Of a stretch of DNA of 22,501 bases, positions 6,071 through 13,855 are shown in pieces. Made by a program: the position numbers and the translations under genes. Source of the stretch: a virus. Each line of letters starts with the position of its first letter. Positions within the stretch are counted from its first letter, which is position 1. The stretch is taken from positions 1-22,501 of the IMG/VR virus record IMGVR_UViG_3300030118_001815, one strand, 5' to 3'. The notes beneath the pieces are model-generated. The model saw nothing but the letters and a program-made list of their open reading frames with translations. It was not told where the DNA came from and did not search any database.

Positions 6071-8932
6071 TTAGAATCCTTTTGCAATAAAATCGAATGT
6101 TTTTGAAACTCCTGTATCTGAACTGTTAAAAAATGCAACGTCAAAGCCATTAACACTTTTGTTTGATACTGTGAAATAGTCTCCTGTACTCATTCCTTGT
6201 CCTGTAACACCCACAGCATAATTAACAGATTTAAATGGGTTTGTAAATGTGATTGATTTAGTTCCTGTACCAGAAACAATGTCATTTCCACTAAATATTC
6301 TATCTTGCATGTCTATTGAAACTGTTACAGCTGTTACTACAGGAGTTGAAGAATTATCCCTTGAAATCAGTACTACTCTAAATTTAAAATATCTGGCTTC
6401 ATATTCTCCAATTACAAATGTTCTAAAATCTGTGAAAGTAACATTATCATCAGAAGTTGCTATTTCGATATGAGCATTACAGTTTGCGGCAACGTCTCCA
6501 TCAAAGTTTGAAGAAGCAGAATCGAAAAGTCCTGAACGATTATCGAACAAATCATCTGGGTTATCTGCTGTTTGAGTTAATGATGCAGTAATTCTAGCAG
6601 TATGTTTAGCACCTATATCAATTACATCTGCAAACTCATAATTTCCTGTAGATACAAAATCAGCATTAGCAACACCAGAATCAAAAAATCTAGTTGTTTC
6701 ATCATCAAACAAACCTGATGCACTATCGAATAATTCTGAAGAATCTAACTCAATAGCACCATCTGTAATTACTGTGTTATTTGTAGTTCCAGCAAATGAT
6801 GGGTGTTCTGATTGAGTTGCAACTGCATTAAAATTCAAAGCTCCTGTTACATTTGATATTACTGCTGTGGCATTAGAACTAAAATTACCAAGTTTATCAA
6901 CTGCTTTTATTAAATAAGTCCCTGATCTAGCTGGAACAGAAATAGATGTTGCTGGTCTAGATACTTTTTCAACTAATGCAACAGAGTTCTGCCAATCAGC
7001 AGTTCCATCGGTAGCTTCAGAGAATCTAAGATTATAATATGCTAAATCTAAATCTGGTATTTGTTCCCAACCTAGATGAGCTTCTTGTCCTAAGATATTA
7101 CAAGAAAAATCAGTAACATCACTTGGTGGTTCAATTGCACCAACAATAGTTCTTTGTGCAGAAACATAAGTTGAAGATACACCCAAAGTATTAACCGCTT
7201 TAACTCTTACATCATAAGTTTCTTGGTCAATTACGTTAAGAACTCTATGTGTTAATCCACTACCTTGCGCATAAATAATAAAATCTGTATCTGTACTTTT
7301 CTTATATTCGACTTGGTAATAATCTATAAATGAATCAGTACTTGCACCAATAGTTACGTCTAATGCAACGATTACAGTTCCATCATTATATTCAATTAAA
7401 GTATCATCTAATGTAACACTAGCTGGTGGTTGAATTGTGAACGGATTTGGCAAATTAGTTGTTGGAACTGCAGTAGCTTGTGTTTTTGTAGCCCACGTAT
7501 AATGCGCATCCTGATGTTCTACTAAATCTAAACCTAGTGTGTAATCAGGGTTAAATTTAATTGATAAAACTCTAAAAGGCTTTGCACTAAAACCTATTGA
7601 AGAATGTGTAATATTTACAATATCTCCAATCGCTAAGTCATACGCACTAAACGAAACATTTAAAGAAAGTCTTAATGAATCTCTAGTTCGTCTAAGTATA
7701 ACTTCTGCCATTTCTTCAGCTTGATATGTATTTGTAATAACTTTACCAAAATCAAATCTACCCTCTAACAAAAATCCACCATCACTCGCTTTCATTGTTG
7801 CATGTTGATCTGCACTCGGTAATCCAGAGTCATCTAACGGTGGGTACTGTACTTCATCAACCTGATAATTTCGATCGGGATTAACATAACTAACAATAAC
7901 TCTGTTAAATTTTTCATTTTTATCAGGGGTTTGCAAAGTATATCCACCTATAATATCATCTTCTGTTATAGTTATTGATGCAGTTCCTGTTGTTTCAATA
8001 ATTAAACTATATTTTCCTTGAGTATATGGTAGATAACCTCTGCAACCTTTTAAAAGTTCTCTAACATTATCTAATAATTTTTTTGAAGTATCTAAAACAG
8101 CATTTGCATCAAAAATGTTTATATCACTTCCACCAGAATAAGGTGTTACTTGAGTTTCACAAACTTGTGAAGCATCATAAAAACTTTGTAAATTTATTTC
8201 ACTTGTAGATAAACCTTTTCCGTATCTTTCATTAGTTAAATAATCTAATAAACACCAAGCTGGGTTTGATGTAAAAGCTGGACTTTGTGCGACTAAACTT
8301 GAATTATAAGATGTAACTTTTTTACCTTGTATAACTGCTTGTACTTTTGGAACACCTGAAAACACATCTTGATTCCATTTAAATCTTAAAGCTAAATATG
8401 ACAATCCTGATAATTTATGGTTGGTTCCCCAATTAGATAAAGTTGAAAGTAATGAACTTGCAGATTGTCCGTCAGTTCCATAATGAGGTTCAACTGTAAT
8501 TAAACTTTCTCCATCTTTATAATAATTCGAATCTGAACTATCTACTGTTCTTTGAACATTATCTTCTAAATCGCCTGACCATGTTACAACACTATCATCT
8601 ACTCTAATTTCTGTAATATCATTTATCTCTCCCTCTGACATTACTAGAGCGATATACAGATAGGTGTTGTCAGTACCTGAAGTTTCTACAAAAGCACGCA
8701 CACCACCTACTAATCTTGTTCCATAAATAACTGGTATATTTGCATCATTACTTTGTTTGTTAAGTAGTACTCCTGTTTCAAAATCATCTGCTTCATTTAA
8801 TCCGTAATCAGGTAAATCAGGAACTTTAGGTCTAAATAACCATGCTAATGCAATTGTTGCAATTAATTTAACAACAGGATTAACTCCTAAAATACTTGAA
8901 ACAAAACTAACTGCACTACTTAAAATACCCAT
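6071..8932 (-). CDS. Tail tip / host-specificity protein J-like
   Basis: A 953-residue central tail tip protein, somewhat shorter than lambda gpJ. The N-terminus has a hydrophobic stretch (about 20-33). Next comes the conserved J-type opening around PVIYGTRLVGGVRAFVETSG, then the tail-hub region with LTNERYGKGLSTSEIN, an ITEDDIIGGY segment and KVITNTYQAEEMAEVILRR followed by a YDLAIGDIVNITH barrel. Two fibronectin-type III-like modules occupy about 505-695. The last 250 residues hold a peculiar set of FD repeats (LFDSASGLFDDETTRFFDSG and LFDNRSGLFDSASSNFDGD) and a C-terminal beta domain ending FDFIAKGF. It starts by TAATG after the DUF2163-like gene. Its role is to cap the tail tube and contact the host; receptor specificity is not readable. 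Confidence 0.9.
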   Translation of the reverse strand: MGILSSAVSFVSSILGVNPVVKLIATIALAWLFRPKVPDLPDYGLNEADDFETGVLLNKQSNDANIPVIYGTRLVGGVRAFVETSGTDNTYLYIALVMSEGEINDITEIRVDDSVVTWSGDLEDNVQRTVDSSDSNYYKDGESLITVEPHYGTDGQSASSLLSTLSNWGTNHKLSGLSYLALRFKWNQDVFSGVPKVQAVIQGKKVTSYNSSLVAQSPAFTSNPAWCLLDYLTNERYGKGLSTSEINLQSFYDASQVCETQVTPYSGGSDINIFDANAVLDTSKKLLDNVRELLKGCRGYLPYTQGKYSLIIETTGTASITITEDDIIGGYTLQTPDKNEKFNRVIVSYVNPDRNYQVDEVQYPPLDDSGLPSADQHATMKASDGGFLLEGRFDFGKVITNTYQAEEMAEVILRRTRDSLRLSLNVSFSAYDLAIGDIVNITHSSIGFSAKPFRVLSIKFNPDYTLGLDLVEHQDAHYTWATKTQATAVPTTNLPNPFTIQPPASVTLDDTLIEYNDGTVIVALDVTIGASTDSFIDYYQVEYKKSTDTDFIIYAQGSGLTHRVLNVIDQETYDVRVKAVNTLGVSSTYVSAQRTIVGAIEPPSDVTDFSCNILGQEAHLGWEQIPDLDLAYYNLRFSEATDGTADWQNSVALVEKVSRPATSISVPARSGTYLIKAVDKLGNFSSNATAVISNVTGALNFNAVATQSEHPSFAGTTNNTVITDGAIELDSSELFDSASGLFDDETTRFFDSGVANADFVSTGNYEFADVIDIGAKHTARITASLTQTADNPDDLFDNRSGLFDSASSNFDGDVAANCNAHIEIATSDDNVTFTDFRTFVIGEYEARYFKFRVVLISRDNSSTPVVTAVTVSIDMQDRIFSGNDIVSGTGTKSITFTNPFKSVNYAVGVTGQGMSTGDYFTVSNKSVNGFDVAFFNSSDTGVSKTFDFIAKGF

Positions 8933-9498
8933 TATTCTCTACCCCATTTTATATCTAATACAGTTTGAGAACTAAAATCCATTCCTACATCCGTACTAAA
9001 AAATCTTTGTTGTGATGTGTTATTACTTTTTCTACCGTTCTTTTTTTCAAAATCTGCCCAATGAGAAACTATACTTAAACCAATAACACTTGTTGTTTTA
9101 GTTTCATTAATTGAAAAACTTTCTACATTTCCTTTATATAATAAAAAAGGATCAGCTATTAAAGAATTAGTAGAATCTAACAAACCTCTATAAATAGTAA
9201 CTTCATCATTAGTAACGTTTTCATTTAAAACAGTTGAAATAAATGTTTGATCTGCTCCTGATAAAGATAATGATACACTTGACTTAGTTATATCTATTTG
9301 TTCAGTAAAATCTGAAACACCAATTATAAAATCTGATGGATTATAAGTTACACTAGATCCTGATACAGAAGAAGTTAAAGAAAAAGAGCAGTCAGTAAGA
9401 TTAACAGGAGTGCTGAAGCCAATAGTGAGTAAGTGAACGGGTCTAATATCATTCGTCGCTAATGCTGTCTTGATTGATGATGTTAAATTCCTTGTCAT
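8932..9498 (-). CDS. DUF2163-like tail tip protein
   Basis: A 188-residue protein starting MTRNLTSSIKTALATNDIRP, the usual opening of DUF2163-like tail-tip proteins, with VHLLTIGFSTPVNLTDCSFS next and a strand-rich core (SVSLSLSGADQTFISTVL, then LLYKGNVESFSI). It ends in a conserved tail (NTSQQRFFSTD, then FSSQTVLDIKWGRE) that I associate with proteins just upstream of J-type hub genes. It probably joins the distal tail ring to the J-like hub. The start overlaps the preceding small gene by 50 bases, and the stop overlaps the J start as TAATG. No NlpC/P60 peptidase gene follows, although one commonly does in this arrangement. Confidence 0.75.
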   Translation of the reverse strand: MTRNLTSSIKTALATNDIRPVHLLTIGFSTPVNLTDCSFSLTSSVSGSSVTYNPSDFIIGVSDFTEQIDITKSSVSLSLSGADQTFISTVLNENVTNDEVTIYRGLLDSTNSLIADPFLLYKGNVESFSINETKTTSVIGLSIVSHWADFEKKNGRKSNNTSQQRFFSTDVGMDFSSQTVLDIKWGRE

Positions 9499-9679
9499 TA
9501 TGCTTCTCGTAAGTTGATCTAGTTATAGTTTCAGTACCTTTTAACATAGTAATTTCAAACTTGCCATTAGGTTTTTTATATTCTTTCAAGTCGTTTGTTT
9601 TTATATCTATTTCGCTTTCATCAACTATAGCTTCAGCTACAAAGTCAGCAGTAATAATATGGGTTATTTTATATTTCAT
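9449..9679 (-). CDS. Small tail-region protein of unknown function
   Basis: A 76-residue protein with no family I recognise. It opens MKYKITHIITADFVAEAIVD, alternating strands, followed by an acidic and basic middle (ESEIDIKTNDLKEYKKPNGK) and a C-terminal tail rich in N, D, K and E. No hydrophobic segment or cysteine is present. It starts by TAATG after the distal tail gene and overlaps the start of the DUF2163-like gene by 50 bases, so it is co-translated with tail tip components. It may be a small tip or assembly protein; position is the only evidence. Confidence 0.7.
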   Translation of the reverse strand: MKYKITHIITADFVAEAIVDESEIDIKTNDLKEYKKPNGKFEITMLKGTETITRSTYEKHNDKEFNIINQDSISDE

Positions 9680-10278
9680 TAAAGAGCTTCTTCTACATCC
9701 AATTCAAATCTATATAGTACATTTCCATCTTTATCACTACCAGCCGCTCCAAACTCTTGAATATCATTTGTTAAATAAACTGTAAAAGAAACATCATCGT
9801 AAGTTATATTTGCAGAACTAACTGCTGTTGTCAAAGGCGGTTCAATAGTTATTGATCCTGTTGAAGCATCTGCATGATCAGATACAATCATATATACTTT
9901 GTCATGGTTTGAAAATTTTATAAAATCTCCAGCTTTCAATGTTCCTGTTCCTGTACCACCTAAAGTTATAGAAGTTGCTCCAGCACTAGCTGTTCCGTTT
10001 GGTGTTCCAGCAATAGTACCTCTTGAGTTTTTTATTTCAGGAGGAACAATAGTAAAATTTTCTTTGCCTGATCTTTGTTTAACAATAAACGCCATAAGTT
10101 CGCCATAAATATCTGATCTGTTTCCTGTAACTATACTAATAGAAAATGCCCATCTTTGACCATCTATTTGTCTTGCAAGTTTTTTACCTGATACAGAAGT
10201 TGAAAGAATAGTATTTTGTATAGACTTTATTCCAAAAGTACTAAATTTTGCATTTGATATTGGAAACGCACCTGACAT
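9679..10278 (-). CDS. Distal tail (Dit-like) protein
   Basis: A 199-residue protein directly after the tape measure, where distal tail proteins sit. The first 70 residues (LARQIDGQRWAFSISIVTGN, then YGELMAFIVKQRSGKENFTI and PPEIKNSRG) fit the tail-ring domain pattern of RW..., aF...qrG and nF.l.P. The middle (about 115-165) is an inserted beta barrel with LKAGDFIKFSNHDKVYMIVS and SITIEPPL, a module common in phage tail proteins. The C-terminus (VLYRFELDVEEAL) returns to the ring domain. It would form the ring at the tail end to which the DUF2163-like and J-like proteins attach. It starts by TAATG after the tape measure. The exact family is uncertain. Confidence 0.65.
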   Translation of the reverse strand: MSGAFPISNAKFSTFGIKSIQNTILSTSVSGKKLARQIDGQRWAFSISIVTGNRSDIYGELMAFIVKQRSGKENFTIVPPEIKNSRGTIAGTPNGTASAGATSITLGGTGTGTLKAGDFIKFSNHDKVYMIVSDHADASTGSITIEPPLTTAVSSANITYDDVSFTVYLTNDIQEFGAAGSDKDGNVLYRFELDVEEAL

Positions 10279-12227
10279 TAGATTAAGCTCTCCTTACCTC
10301 TTTCATTAACTGCATTGTTAATTAACTGAGTAATTGTTCCTCTTGATCTTATAAGAAGTTCTTCAAAACCTGAAGCATCAACTGTATTAATGTTAAAATT
10401 AACAGTTGTTGTTCCTCCTCCTAATCCTCTTGCAGTTTGAGTTATTTGTCCTGTTTGATTTGGCACGAAAATTTCTGGCCCGTTTTCTCCAACCAATGTA
10501 GGTGTTCCTTTTGATACTGCACCTCCAGAAGCTTTAGATGGTCCACCAAAAAATCCCCCACTTAAAGCATTAAATAATATTGCTCTTTTTCTTTCTGTGT
10601 TTTGTGATCTAAGTAAATTTAATTTATCTGCTTCAGCTTCTACTTCTTCTTGGTTTAAAATTTTATTTATTTGTCTTAATGCTATTTCTTCAATTAGTTG
10701 TGCAATAATATTTACCATTATACTTTGTGCTATTTCTTTCAAAGTCATGTTTAATTTTTTTCCTGTTACAACTACTTCTGCTAATCCTTTAGCTAAATTT
10801 CTAACAGATCCAATAATACCTTTAGCAACTCTTTCGTTTATACTTTCTAATTCTTTTTTTACTTTTTCTTTTAATATTTCACTTACTTTACCAAAACTAA
10901 ATCCTGTTTCTTTTGCTTCTTCTTTAACTTTACCAGCAAGTTCTAATAATTTTTTCATTTGTTCGTTTGAAAGTATCATTCTTGCTTCTACCTTTTTAAA
11001 AAACTCATTTAATGCTCGAGAACTTTTCATCCATTCTTCAGTGTACTCTCCACCTTTTTGAGTTTCTTTATTAACTTCAGCTAAAGGTTTTTTTAATTGT
11101 TCAGCTATCTCTAATAATTCTTTATTTTGTTTTAAAATTTTTTCGTAGCCTTCTTTACTAACTAAGAATAGACTTTTTCTTGTATCTAATATTTTTTGAT
11201 TAAAGTTTACAAAGTCTTCCAACAATGTTCCTAACTTCGATCTTATTTCATCAATAAATCCTCCTATTAATAATACTAATCCTTTACCTTTTGCTCCTAA
11301 CATAAGGAAACCAAGTATTCCAAATTCTCTTGCACCTGGAGGAAGTGATCTTAAAACTTCAAGCAATCCTTTTATAGCTTTACCTACAAATTCAAATACA
11401 GGTCTCATAGCATCTACAATAATAGCTCCACTTAATAAAACATTTTTAGTAGTAGCAATTAAAAAATCTGAAAGTCTTCCACTTAACTCTGTTAAAACTT
11501 CTGAATTATTTTCTATAATTTCATTAATCTCAGCAAGACCATTTTTTATAAAATCAAAAAATCCAGCTCTATTAGTCTCAAGTTTAAATTTAAAAAGTTT
11601 ATCTGATAACATTGACAGTGTTCCTGTAAACGTAACTGCCATAACTTCCATAGCTTTACCAAACTCTCCATCAGGACCAAATACATCATTAAATGCTTTT
11701 CTAGTTTCTTTAGCTGTTGCTTTTGCTCCAGCTTCAAAACCTAACATTTCTCTAACACCTTTTTCTCTAAAAATATCAGCCGCCGCTATACCACCAGCAA
11801 ACGCTCTTTGAATTTGTGTTGCAGTAGTTTGAAAATCTATTCCTGTTACTGTTGCAACATTACCGGTAATCTCTAAAATTTTTGCTAAGTCTTCTGCATC
11901 TTTAGATACAACTGCAAGATTTCCTGAAGCCGCTGAAATGTCTTCAAGAGAGAAAGGTACTCTTGCCGCAAAATTAATTAATGTATCAAATGCTTTGTTA
12001 CCCTCTTCCATTCCTTTAAATAGGAATGCAAATCTAACTCCTAAATTTTCTACTTGTGATCCAACATTAACTAATGAACGAATAACTAATGCACCACCTA
12101 TTCCAGCTAATGCACTTTGAATTGAAAATACCGTTTTTTGTAATCTACCTAATCCAGCTTGAACTGTTCCAAGAGCTTGTTTTGTTTTATCTTTTGCAAG
12201 AATATTTATAAGTAAATTTTGTGCCAT
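10278..12227 (-). CDS. Tape measure protein
   Basis: A 649-residue protein, the longest in the tail-tube block, directly after the G/GT chaperone. Predicted long helices alternate with hydrophobic stretches at about 38-54 and 302-325. The 340-480 region is rich in Lys/Glu heptad-like helices. Residues 568-595 hold the motif typical of lambda-type tape measures (GGAVSKGTPTLVGENGPEIF followed by VPNQTGQI). The N-terminal third (QVENLGVRFAFLFKGMEEG, then SLEDISAASGNLAVV) matches the usual tape measure region. The length is short for the family and predicts a tail of roughly 100 nm at about 0.15 nm per residue, an estimate and not an observation. No peptidase or lysozyme domain was seen. Confidence 0.92.
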   Translation of the reverse strand: MAQNLLINILAKDKTKQALGTVQAGLGRLQKTVFSIQSALAGIGGALVIRSLVNVGSQVENLGVRFAFLFKGMEEGNKAFDTLINFAARVPFSLEDISAASGNLAVVSKDAEDLAKILEITGNVATVTGIDFQTTATQIQRAFAGGIAAADIFREKGVREMLGFEAGAKATAKETRKAFNDVFGPDGEFGKAMEVMAVTFTGTLSMLSDKLFKFKLETNRAGFFDFIKNGLAEINEIIENNSEVLTELSGRLSDFLIATTKNVLLSGAIIVDAMRPVFEFVGKAIKGLLEVLRSLPPGAREFGILGFLMLGAKGKGLVLLIGGFIDEIRSKLGTLLEDFVNFNQKILDTRKSLFLVSKEGYEKILKQNKELLEIAEQLKKPLAEVNKETQKGGEYTEEWMKSSRALNEFFKKVEARMILSNEQMKKLLELAGKVKEEAKETGFSFGKVSEILKEKVKKELESINERVAKGIIGSVRNLAKGLAEVVVTGKKLNMTLKEIAQSIMVNIIAQLIEEIALRQINKILNQEEVEAEADKLNLLRSQNTERKRAILFNALSGGFFGGPSKASGGAVSKGTPTLVGENGPEIFVPNQTGQITQTARGLGGGTTTVNFNINTVDASGFEELLIRSRGTITQLINNAVNERGKESLI

Positions 12228-12229
12228 AG

Positions 12230-12726
12230 TTATTTTTTCATTGCTTCTTTGGATCGTTCACTTTCATCTAACATAAAGGCAACCCAAAGGTTAAACTCAT
12301 ATTCACTCATCTGACCTAACTCAGAAAAATTTATTTTGAGCCTATCTGCTACTATTAGCATATTTTTAAGCTCTATGTCAGTATTTACTTTTTTTTTAAA
12401 TCCTCAGCGCTTGGAGTTTGTACCATAGCAACAGCTATTTTGGAAAGTACATCTGAATCAACTTTATGATTTAATGCTAGTTTGTCTTCAAGGGAGAATA
12501 ATTTGTTACCATCTTTGTCTAATGCTTTCATTACGACAACATCGGCTAACAAACCAGCATCATTAAGGTTTTCTGTTTTGTTGAATAGTTTTTTCTTTTC
12601 AGCAAGAGTTATAGGTTGCCAATATATAGTAGTTGGATTACCTTGTTCGTCTTGCCATTCAGGAACTTCAATAGATTGTACACCTAGAGACTCAAAATGA
12701 GATTTTGCTCTATCGATAATCTTCAT
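12230..12726 (-). CDS. Tail assembly chaperone GT, -1 frameshift product
   Basis: This is the extended product made if ribosomes slip back one base at the A9 run (12389-12397). The first 113 residues equal the zero-frame protein. The -1 frame then adds 52 residues, VNTDIELKNMLIVADRLK onward, with a conserved-looking MSEYEFNLWVAFMLDESE end, stopping at 12230, three bases before the tape measure ATG. This reproduces lambda G/GT: G coats the tape measure and the T part recruits major tail protein. The extension is open for its whole length, has no start codon of its own with a ribosome site near the junction, and fills an otherwise unexplained 150-base gap. The total is 165 residues. Confidence 0.85.
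12385..12726 (-). CDS. Tail assembly chaperone G (zero-frame product)
   Basis: A 113-residue protein between major tail protein and tape measure, the position of lambda gpG. It begins MKIIDRAKSHFESLGVQSIE and has a WQPITLAEKKKLF motif typical of small tail chaperones that bind the tape measure. It ends SAEDLKKK at a TAA directly after the slippery run, so the stop itself lies in the frameshift window. There is no clear Shine-Dalgarno site before the ATG; the preceding stop is eight bases away, which suggests coupled translation. The ratio to the longer GT form would depend on frameshift efficiency. Confidence 0.85.
   Translation of the reverse strand: MKIIDRAKSHFESLGVQSIEVPEWQDEQGNPTTIYWQPITLAEKKKLFNKTENLNDAGLLADVVVMKALDKDGNKLFSLEDKLALNHKVDSDVLSKIAVAMVQTPSAEDLKKK
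12388..12394 (-). other. Programmed -1 ribosomal frameshift site (A AAA AAG)
   Basis: Read on the minus strand, the zero-frame codons are GAT TTA AAA AAA AAG TAA. The heptamer A AAA AAG is the efficient slippery sequence of E. coli dnaX. It lies within nine consecutive A residues, and the zero-frame stop follows at once. A Shine-Dalgarno-like GAGGA lies six bases upstream (12401-12405), at a distance that could stimulate slippage in the dnaX manner. I saw no convincing downstream stem-loop or pseudoknot. RNA polymerase slippage on A9 could give the same product. Confidence 0.82.
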
Positions 12727-12734
12727 AAATTATA

Positions 12735-13124
12735 TTATGATACAGTTCCTACAGTTAAAGCACCTGTTCCTTGAAAAGTAATACTTCTTGAAACTACACC
12801 ATCTAAAGTATTTGAAATTGACATTCCTGTAACAATTCCACTACCTGAGTATGAAGCATCGCCTGATGTATTACCCTCTGGAAGTAATGTAAAAGTTAAA
12901 GATGATCCTACTGTCATTTCTTCTTGTGAAGTATCTGTTTCATCGTAGTGAGCTTCGATAGTTCCACTAAATGAAGTTCTTCCAGCTAAAAATGTTTTTG
13001 CAGAATCAGATAAAGCTGTATCTTCAACAACATCGCCTGTAGTTTCTAAAGTAAAAGCAGTAACTTCGCCTGTTACGTTAGATCCTGTTTTGACGACACC
13101 TTCTTTTCCGTGATGGGTTGCCAT
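12735..13124 (-). CDS. Major tail (tube) protein
   Basis: A 129-residue beta-rich protein starting MATHHGKEGVVKTGSNVTGE and continuing with FTLETTGDVVEDTALSDSAK and TSFSGTIEAHYDETD. The pattern resembles small tail tube proteins of marine siphophages, including the GTA-type layout in which the tube protein lies between tail terminator and chaperone. AAGGAG lies about ten bases upstream, one of the better ribosome sites here, as expected for an abundant virion protein. It is encoded just before the G/GT chaperone and tape measure. At 129 residues it is shorter than lambda gpV and has no C-terminal Ig-like domain. Confidence 0.82.
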   Translation of the reverse strand: MATHHGKEGVVKTGSNVTGEVTAFTLETTGDVVEDTALSDSAKTFLAGRTSFSGTIEAHYDETDTSQEEMTVGSSLTFTLLPEGNTSGDASYSGSGIVTGMSISNTLDGVVSRSITFQGTGALTVGTVS

Positions 13125-13252
13125 GATTTATTCTCCTTTTTAATTTTAGTATTAGTGATAGGTTTATAACCTAGCTTTTCATAGTGCGCAAGATTATTTT
13201 CGTTAATTGTAATCTCGTCATTACCTTTTTTTAATTTTATATCTTTTGCCAT
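13073..13252 (-). CDS. Small 59-residue protein overlapping the major tail gene
   Basis: An open frame from ATG at 13252 gives MAKDIKLKKGNDEITINENN and then LAHYEKLGYKPITNTKIKKE. The last part runs out of frame through the first 52 bases of the major tail gene and stops at 13073. The KKGNDEITI...LAHYEKLGYK stretch looks like a real small domain (a basic strand, then a helix with a YKxLGYK end) that I believe recurs beside tail genes of marine phages. The overlap contains the tail gene's Shine-Dalgarno site, so ribosomes finishing here would cross the major tail start. The C-terminal 16 residues are probably only a by-product of the overlap. No function can be assigned. Confidence 0.6.
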   Translation of the reverse strand: MAKDIKLKKGNDEITINENNLAHYEKLGYKPITNTKIKKENKSWQPITEKKVSSKQDLT

Positions 13253-13271
13253 AATATTAATTATATTTTAT

Positions 13272-13418
13272 TTAGTCTAATTCTTCAAGTTCTTCCTCAT
13301 CTGGCTCATAATCTTCATAAGGGTTCTCGTTTTCTATTTCTTCTTTGATTTCCTCACAAAGTAATGAAATCTTATCATTAAGTTTTTCTATTTTTACTAA
13401 CTTTTTCAATACACTCAT
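13272..13418 (-). CDS. Small acidic 48-residue protein
   Basis: The ATG at 13418 shares its first base with the stop of the tail terminator gene (TAATG). It reads MSVLKKLVKIEKLNDKISLL, then CEEIKEEIENENPYEDYEPD and EEELEELD before TAA. The N-terminal half is an amphipathic helix and the C-terminal half is almost entirely acidic. The overlapping start and the absence of other coding explanations in 13255-13417 support translation. Very acidic small proteins in head or tail operons can act as assembly partners or DNA mimics, but nothing here decides between these. Confidence 0.6.
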   Translation of the reverse strand: MSVLKKLVKIEKLNDKISLLCEEIKEEIENENPYEDYEPDEEELEELD

Positions 13419-13855
13419 TAAACAGTACCAGATTGATGTTCATAAATTACTCTTACAATCATAGAAACACCTCCATACGGAAATAGAGTTCCAGCATCTG
13501 TTTCGATACTAACAACTTCTGTATCTAAAGCATTTCCACCTCTTGTTATATCAGTTTCTAATGCTTCTTCAATAACTTCCATAAGTTGATTTCTAGCAGT
13601 ATCAATATTTGTTTCATTTGTCTTTACAAAACCTGATACTAGAAATTCTAGATTATTTATTCTTGTTTTTGCTCCACTACCTAATTCTTGGTCTTCTTTT
13701 ATTTCTTCTTGTGTTTGAATTAGTACTGCTGGAAATTGTTGTTCAGATAATTCTTCTAACGGAAATGGTTGTCTAGTTACTTTCTTAATAGTTAAAGCAG
13801 TTATACCAGATATAGTAGTTGCAATATTACTTGCTATGTTTTCTCTTACACTCAT
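13418..13855 (-). CDS. Tail terminator-like protein
   Basis: A 145-residue protein in the position of tail terminators (lambda gpU, HK97 gp10-type region), after the gpG-like protein and before the tube protein. It has an N-terminal helix (MSVRENIASNIATTISGITA), a strand with FPLEELSEQQFPAVLIQTQE, a central strand (NNLEFLVSGFVKTNE), a helix with ARNQLMEVIEEALE, and a final strand (VSMIVRVIYEHQSGTV). This alpha/beta order matches minor tail U-type proteins that cap the tail tube before head joining. The start overlaps the upstream stop as ATGA. The assignment rests on fold-like pattern and gene order. Confidence 0.72.
   Translation of the reverse strand: MSVRENIASNIATTISGITALTIKKVTRQPFPLEELSEQQFPAVLIQTQEEIKEDQELGSGAKTRINNLEFLVSGFVKTNETNIDTARNQLMEVIEEALETDITRGGNALDTEVVSIETDAGTLFPYGGVSMIVRVIYEHQSGTV

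Noticed and set aside
10597-11061. Plus-strand open frame of 154 codons opposite the tape measure gene
   Set aside because: It is Ser/Phe/Ile-rich with low complexity, as expected for the antisense of a Lys/Glu-rich helical gene, and the minus-strand tape measure is certain.
11546-11737. Minus-strand open frame of 63 codons in a second frame inside the tape measure gene
   Set aside because: It is fully contained in the tape measure gene in another frame, low in complexity and without a ribosome site.
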